Source of the DNA: Oscheius dolichura
Lineage: Eukaryota > Nematoda > Chromadorea > Rhabditida > Rhabditidae
Length of the DNA: 64,000 nucleotides
Reading direction: 5' to 3'
NCBI GenBank assembly: GCA_932521035.1
Contig: OW051497.1
Coordinates: forward strand, 5,456,001-5,520,000
This document shows positions 60,397 to 64,000 of this stretch, piece by piece. The translations under genes were made by a program, and so were the position numbers. Under the pieces are notes generated by a model, which was not told the DNA's origin, ran no database searches, and worked only from the letters and a program-made list of their open reading frames with translations. Position 1 is the stretch's first letter. Every line of letters begins with the position of its first letter.

Positions 60397-63300
60397 ATGG
60401 AGTCTGATACAAGCTCCGGTGAAGAAGGCAGTAGTGCGGAGGAGAGCGGCTCCAGCATCCGAACACCCTCGAGCTCCCCCGAAGTTCAACAACCTGGTCC
60501 TCCGCCGGAAGTTCGTCGAGCTCACGTTCGATGCGTTCAACAGACCCAGAGGTTTGTTAACCGGTGAGTAGAAAGGCACGAACAAACTCTTCATTTTACA
60601 AAAATCTGCCCAGTTTCCGTAGCACACGGCGAGGATATCTGCATAAACAGCCAATCAATGCGATTAATCCGTTTGACTATCTTATCCGATCGAGAAACTT
60701 TCGACGCGCCAAAAAATCGCCTTTCTGCCACTCCAACAACCAAAAAATGATTTCAGCTTCCGTCGATCGCTTGCTTCGGTAGCCTGTCAGACAGACTATA
60801 CGGACGAGTGGACGCCCATGTCGAGCATACTGGCGGAAGAAGCGAGTTCGTCTTCAGAGGGCACTCTGCGGCTTCTTATTCAGAACTTCCGGAGTATGTC
60901 GGATACTGTAAGGGGACCTAGCAAAGAGATTCTTGGCGTCTCTTGGTAACGTTTCTCGAAGAAGCCATTTAAAGTAAATTATTAGGCGAATTATGGTCAT
61001 GCCGCGCCAGCACGTCGTTCAGAAAAAGGGAACCCAGAAATGTCTTGGTTTCTTTCTGCAATGTTGCCCGGAAGCCTATTCTGAGTAAGGGCAAAAACTA
61101 GAGGCGTACTAATTGAACTTTAAGGTCGTGGTCCTGTCAAGCCCAGGCGGAACTCAGGCTCATTTCTCAGAAGAACGGCGTTCCCCACTTCACTAGGAAG
61201 ACCAACCACAATTATACGGCCAAGGAGAACGACTGGGGATATTCTTGTTTCATGACGTGGGCTGACATCTTGGACGAGAGTCAGGGATACATCAAAGATG
61301 ACCGTGTCATTCTGGAAGTCACTGTTAAAGCGGAGCCTCCAAAGAACATCATGTAAGACATTTCCCACCATTTGTTTACAATGTGAATAAGCAGGAGTCG
61401 AGAAGATTTCCGAAAGCGCATCGACCAGTGGAAGGACCTGGCCGACATGCACTGCAATCGCAATTGCATCGACCTGGCTATTGAGGCAAATTTTCAGGCG
61501 CTCAAATTCTGCAAAGACAGGTATGGTCTTGAATTATAGTACGTCAGATCAGTGTCTTTAGGGATCCGGTGATCAAAGCGTCCCTTGAAGAGCAGAGGAA
61601 GTTCTTTATCGAGCAGAAGGTCCAGGAGAGTATCCAGCGTATCGAGAAGGGCAAAGACACTCCCGCCAAGCCAGAGGAGGAAACAACGAGTCAATCTGCG
61701 TTGAAACAGGCTCTCCACCAGAGCACCAAGAATATGGCCAGGAAGGGATCCAAGGCACCCAAGGGACCTGTAAGGATTTCTTCTTCTTTTCAAATTAGCA
61801 CTCCCCCTAATGGCGGTTGACATCTGCAAACTGTTTTGAGTGGTTTGGTGCGCACGCGATAAACAAGACAAATGGGCAAGAACTCACGTATCTCTGTGGC
61901 TCACTGAAAGTTGAAAATATCCCCCTGGGAAGACGTCCCCCAATGAAACCCTGTACAGGATCTGCAAATGTCGATTGCTGAGTACTACCAAAATGGGAAG
62001 TCACCAATAGAATGTCTAGAAATAGCACTTTTTGGAGACAATGGAAGTCAAAAAGACGAAGTAGGTCTTTTAGCTTGGCTAATAGATTATGGCGTGGTTT
62101 AATCCATAACAAGTAGTTTTGTTTTAGCCTGGTTTTTAGAGTATAACATTACTTTTGTTTTTGCTCATTCTCCTCTCTCTCTCTCTCCTTTTTTCTGAAC
62201 GCTGTTAGACTAATAGCCGCTTTATAAAAACAGTTCGTCAGAATTTATAATATTTATTTGAATGCCCACCCCGGTCTCCGTCACCCTACATGCCGTATAC
62301 CAAATTCCCGAACTGAGTCACAGGACGGTTTTCCTGCCCATGGCGCCCTTGCGCAAGTTTTTCGTGAGCAGATGTCACGCAAGAACAGCCCCAGGTGGAT
62401 GCACTTTCGAATGAGAACAGTTTGCGCTAGTGGTTCGCCTCCTTCATACTAGGGAATTCAGGCAAAACAGCCCAAGGCGCGAGCTAGGGAGCCGTCTCCA
62501 TCGCCCGACGCTTCACCTCCCGTTTCTGAAGAAGTGCACGTCGAAGATAAGCCGAAAATGGAAACTGCCGCTGTAATCAAGAATGCTCCATCTACACGTC
62601 AAGTGGACGGGAAGCTCGTGATAGATGGACACTTCGGCTGCGTATGCGGATTTAATTACCGTTCACGAATGACTTTAGATTGATATGTTGGTTCCTTCTC
62701 TTCATAAGACCAACTACTCCGAGTATGTGGATTATCCCACGGTATTTGACATGAACACCGTCAAGAGCAACATCTCCTGGGCCCGTAGAAGTAAGGAGGA
62801 TGAAAGCTTCTACAACGACTTAGCGGTACAGTGACCTTTTTCTCCCATAGAGTCAAAATGTTTTAGCTTACTGTACAGGGAGATCTGGAAAAGCTGCAGT
62901 TGAAGGAGGGCGAACCAGAAGATGTTGACTACAATGAGCAGTTGGCCGCTTATGATCGAGACCACCAGCAGATGATCTTTGAGCGAATCATCGAGAGGAA
63001 CTTCCTCGAAGCCTGTGAACGACGACAGCGAAGGCAGCAAAACAAGACCAAGGGACAAATCGACGCCAAGTCGTTCACTGATACCATTGCATCTCTTCTG
63101 CCGGGATGGACTCCGGACGATGTAAACTTTCTTAGTAGCAGATAAACATGAACTGTTTAGACCGTAGCAATGGACGAACTCACGGAAAGGATGGGAGTTA
63201 CTTTGGAGTTTATTGCGGACGAAACAAGTAAGGACCATCGGATGGGACTGCTGGACGTGTTGGAGGACACGCCCTATGTTGAGCCCTGCCCATTTGTATT

Positions 63301-64000
63301 CGTTTCCAATACTCCGTGGATGGGACCCTACGACCAGATTCCCCACAACATCAGTCTCGTTCCACCGCCCGGTCATCTGTACCCGGTAAGTTTTGACATA
63401 CTTACAGTAAACATTAACGCGAACTTCCCTGTGGTAACCTTACCTTTAGCCGTTTGAACAGTTCGCCTACGAAGATGCTGGTTCTGGATATTCATCAGAT
63501 TCCGAACGACAGACTGATGGTTGCATTAAGGCCAAGAGAACGAGGCTGGAGAAGGCCAACTGCCACTGCGTTGACACCGCCATGCAGCCATTCATGCCTC
63601 CGCACTACCATCCAGTCGTGGAAATGGCTTGTCAGACGGACGACGTCATTTGCAAGAAGGACGTTGAGGAGATCCACGATGCTCTGCAGGCGTCTGACAC
63701 GACTACAAACACCACCTCTCCACAGTCACGTCTTCTGAAGAAAACGGTAGACTTTTGTTATCTTCCGAATATAGTATGGTTTGTCAGAAGCCGAATAAGA
63801 AGGTCGAGACAGCACAGACTACGGAGTGTTCCCAGGAGAAGCCTACTGCTGCCACAAATACTGCTCCGCGACCTGCTCCACCTACGATGACGAGTGCTGC
63901 TGCTACAAACACTCCTAATCCTAACGAAAGGGCCTACGCCCCGGAAGACAACATGATCAACTTCGGCACCTTCAAGGTAGGTAGCATGCGGGGTGAATTT
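60397..64000 (+). CDS. Protein with USP7-type MATH domain, 3' end outside the window
   Basis: The start codon lies 2 nt after a TTTTTTTTACAG acceptor. An acidic serine-rich head (MESDTSSGEEGSSAEESGSS) precedes a MATH/TRAF domain close to that of USP7: GTLRLLIQNFRSMSDTV, WRIMVMPRQHVVQKKG, CLGFFLQCCPEAYSESWSC, then KTNHNYTAKENDWGYSCF and DDRVILEVTVKAEPP. In USP7 the catalytic UCH domain follows at once; here a basic helical segment follows (RKRIDQWKDLADMHCNRNC, KFFIEQKVQESIQRIEKGKD). After it come a proline/serine linker, an acidic helical region (EQLAAYDRDHQQMIFERIIE) and a threonine/alanine-rich stretch up to the window edge. No Cys or His box of a ubiquitin protease is visible. The protein is probably an adaptor that recognises short peptide motifs in the nucleus. 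Introns are about 40-50 nt, except about 640 nt in the linker. Incomplete at 64,000. Confidence 0.8.
62171..62188. repeat. (CT)n microsatellite in MATH-gene intron
   Basis: A short run of CT dinucleotides lies in the pyrimidine-rich intron between 61,770 and 62,458. Confidence 0.7.

Overview
The window reads as nuclear DNA of a nematode. Nearly every gene is cut by introns of about 35-45 nt with GT...TTTTAG or TTTCAG borders. Many start codons sit 0-30 nt after a 3' splice site, as in spliced-leader trans-splicing. Several products have nematode character: a secreted C6-domain protein, an SLC17-like transporter with the nematode-style N-terminus RYVILFLGSACIASIASNM, and DNase II. No prokaryotic, organellar or viral gene was seen.

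Layout. 1.4-2.9 kb (+): divergent BTB/POZ-like protein. 3.3-4.1 kb (-): small basic protein. 4.4-8.1 kb (-): biogenic-amine GPCR. 8.1-14.4 kb: gene-poor, purine-rich on the + strand. 14.4-20.1 kb (-): SLC16 monocarboxylate transporter. 23.2-25.8 kb (-): three small genes, namely an unrecognised protein with an internal repeat and a small multipass membrane protein (likely an operon), then a C6-domain secreted protein with its own TATA box. 26.5-30.3 kb (+): a TPR-like protein and an unrecognised protein. 30.8-34.7 kb (+): the ER-stress kinase PERK/PEK-1. 35.2-35.4 kb: a cluster of inverted repeats that folds like a structured RNA. 36.5-40.8 kb (+): anillin/rhotekin-like protein with AH and PH domains. 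41.1-42.5 kb (+): secreted/lysosomal DNase II. 45.5-47.3 kb (+): SLC17-like MFS transporter. 48.5-54.2 kb (+): unrecognised signal-anchor protein with a 4.3-kb intron. 54.2-60.4 kb: repeat-rich, with a TTAA-flanked MITE and a 691-bp foldback repeat carrying a tRNA-type A box. 60.4 kb to the right edge (+): a protein with a USP7-type MATH domain, incomplete in the window.

The genes do not form one pathway. They are ordinary housekeeping and neuronal genes arranged as neighbours. The signals least explained by gene content are the structured-RNA candidate downstream of PERK, the related MITE and foldback elements around 49.5-56 kb, and a strand asymmetry in which long introns and 5' flanks are pyrimidine-rich on the sense strand of the adjacent gene.

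Exon borders were worked out by hand from reading frames, splice consensus and intron phase. Cross-checked arithmetic is stated where it was done; other borders are approximate. Gene spans are given as single start-to-stop intervals.
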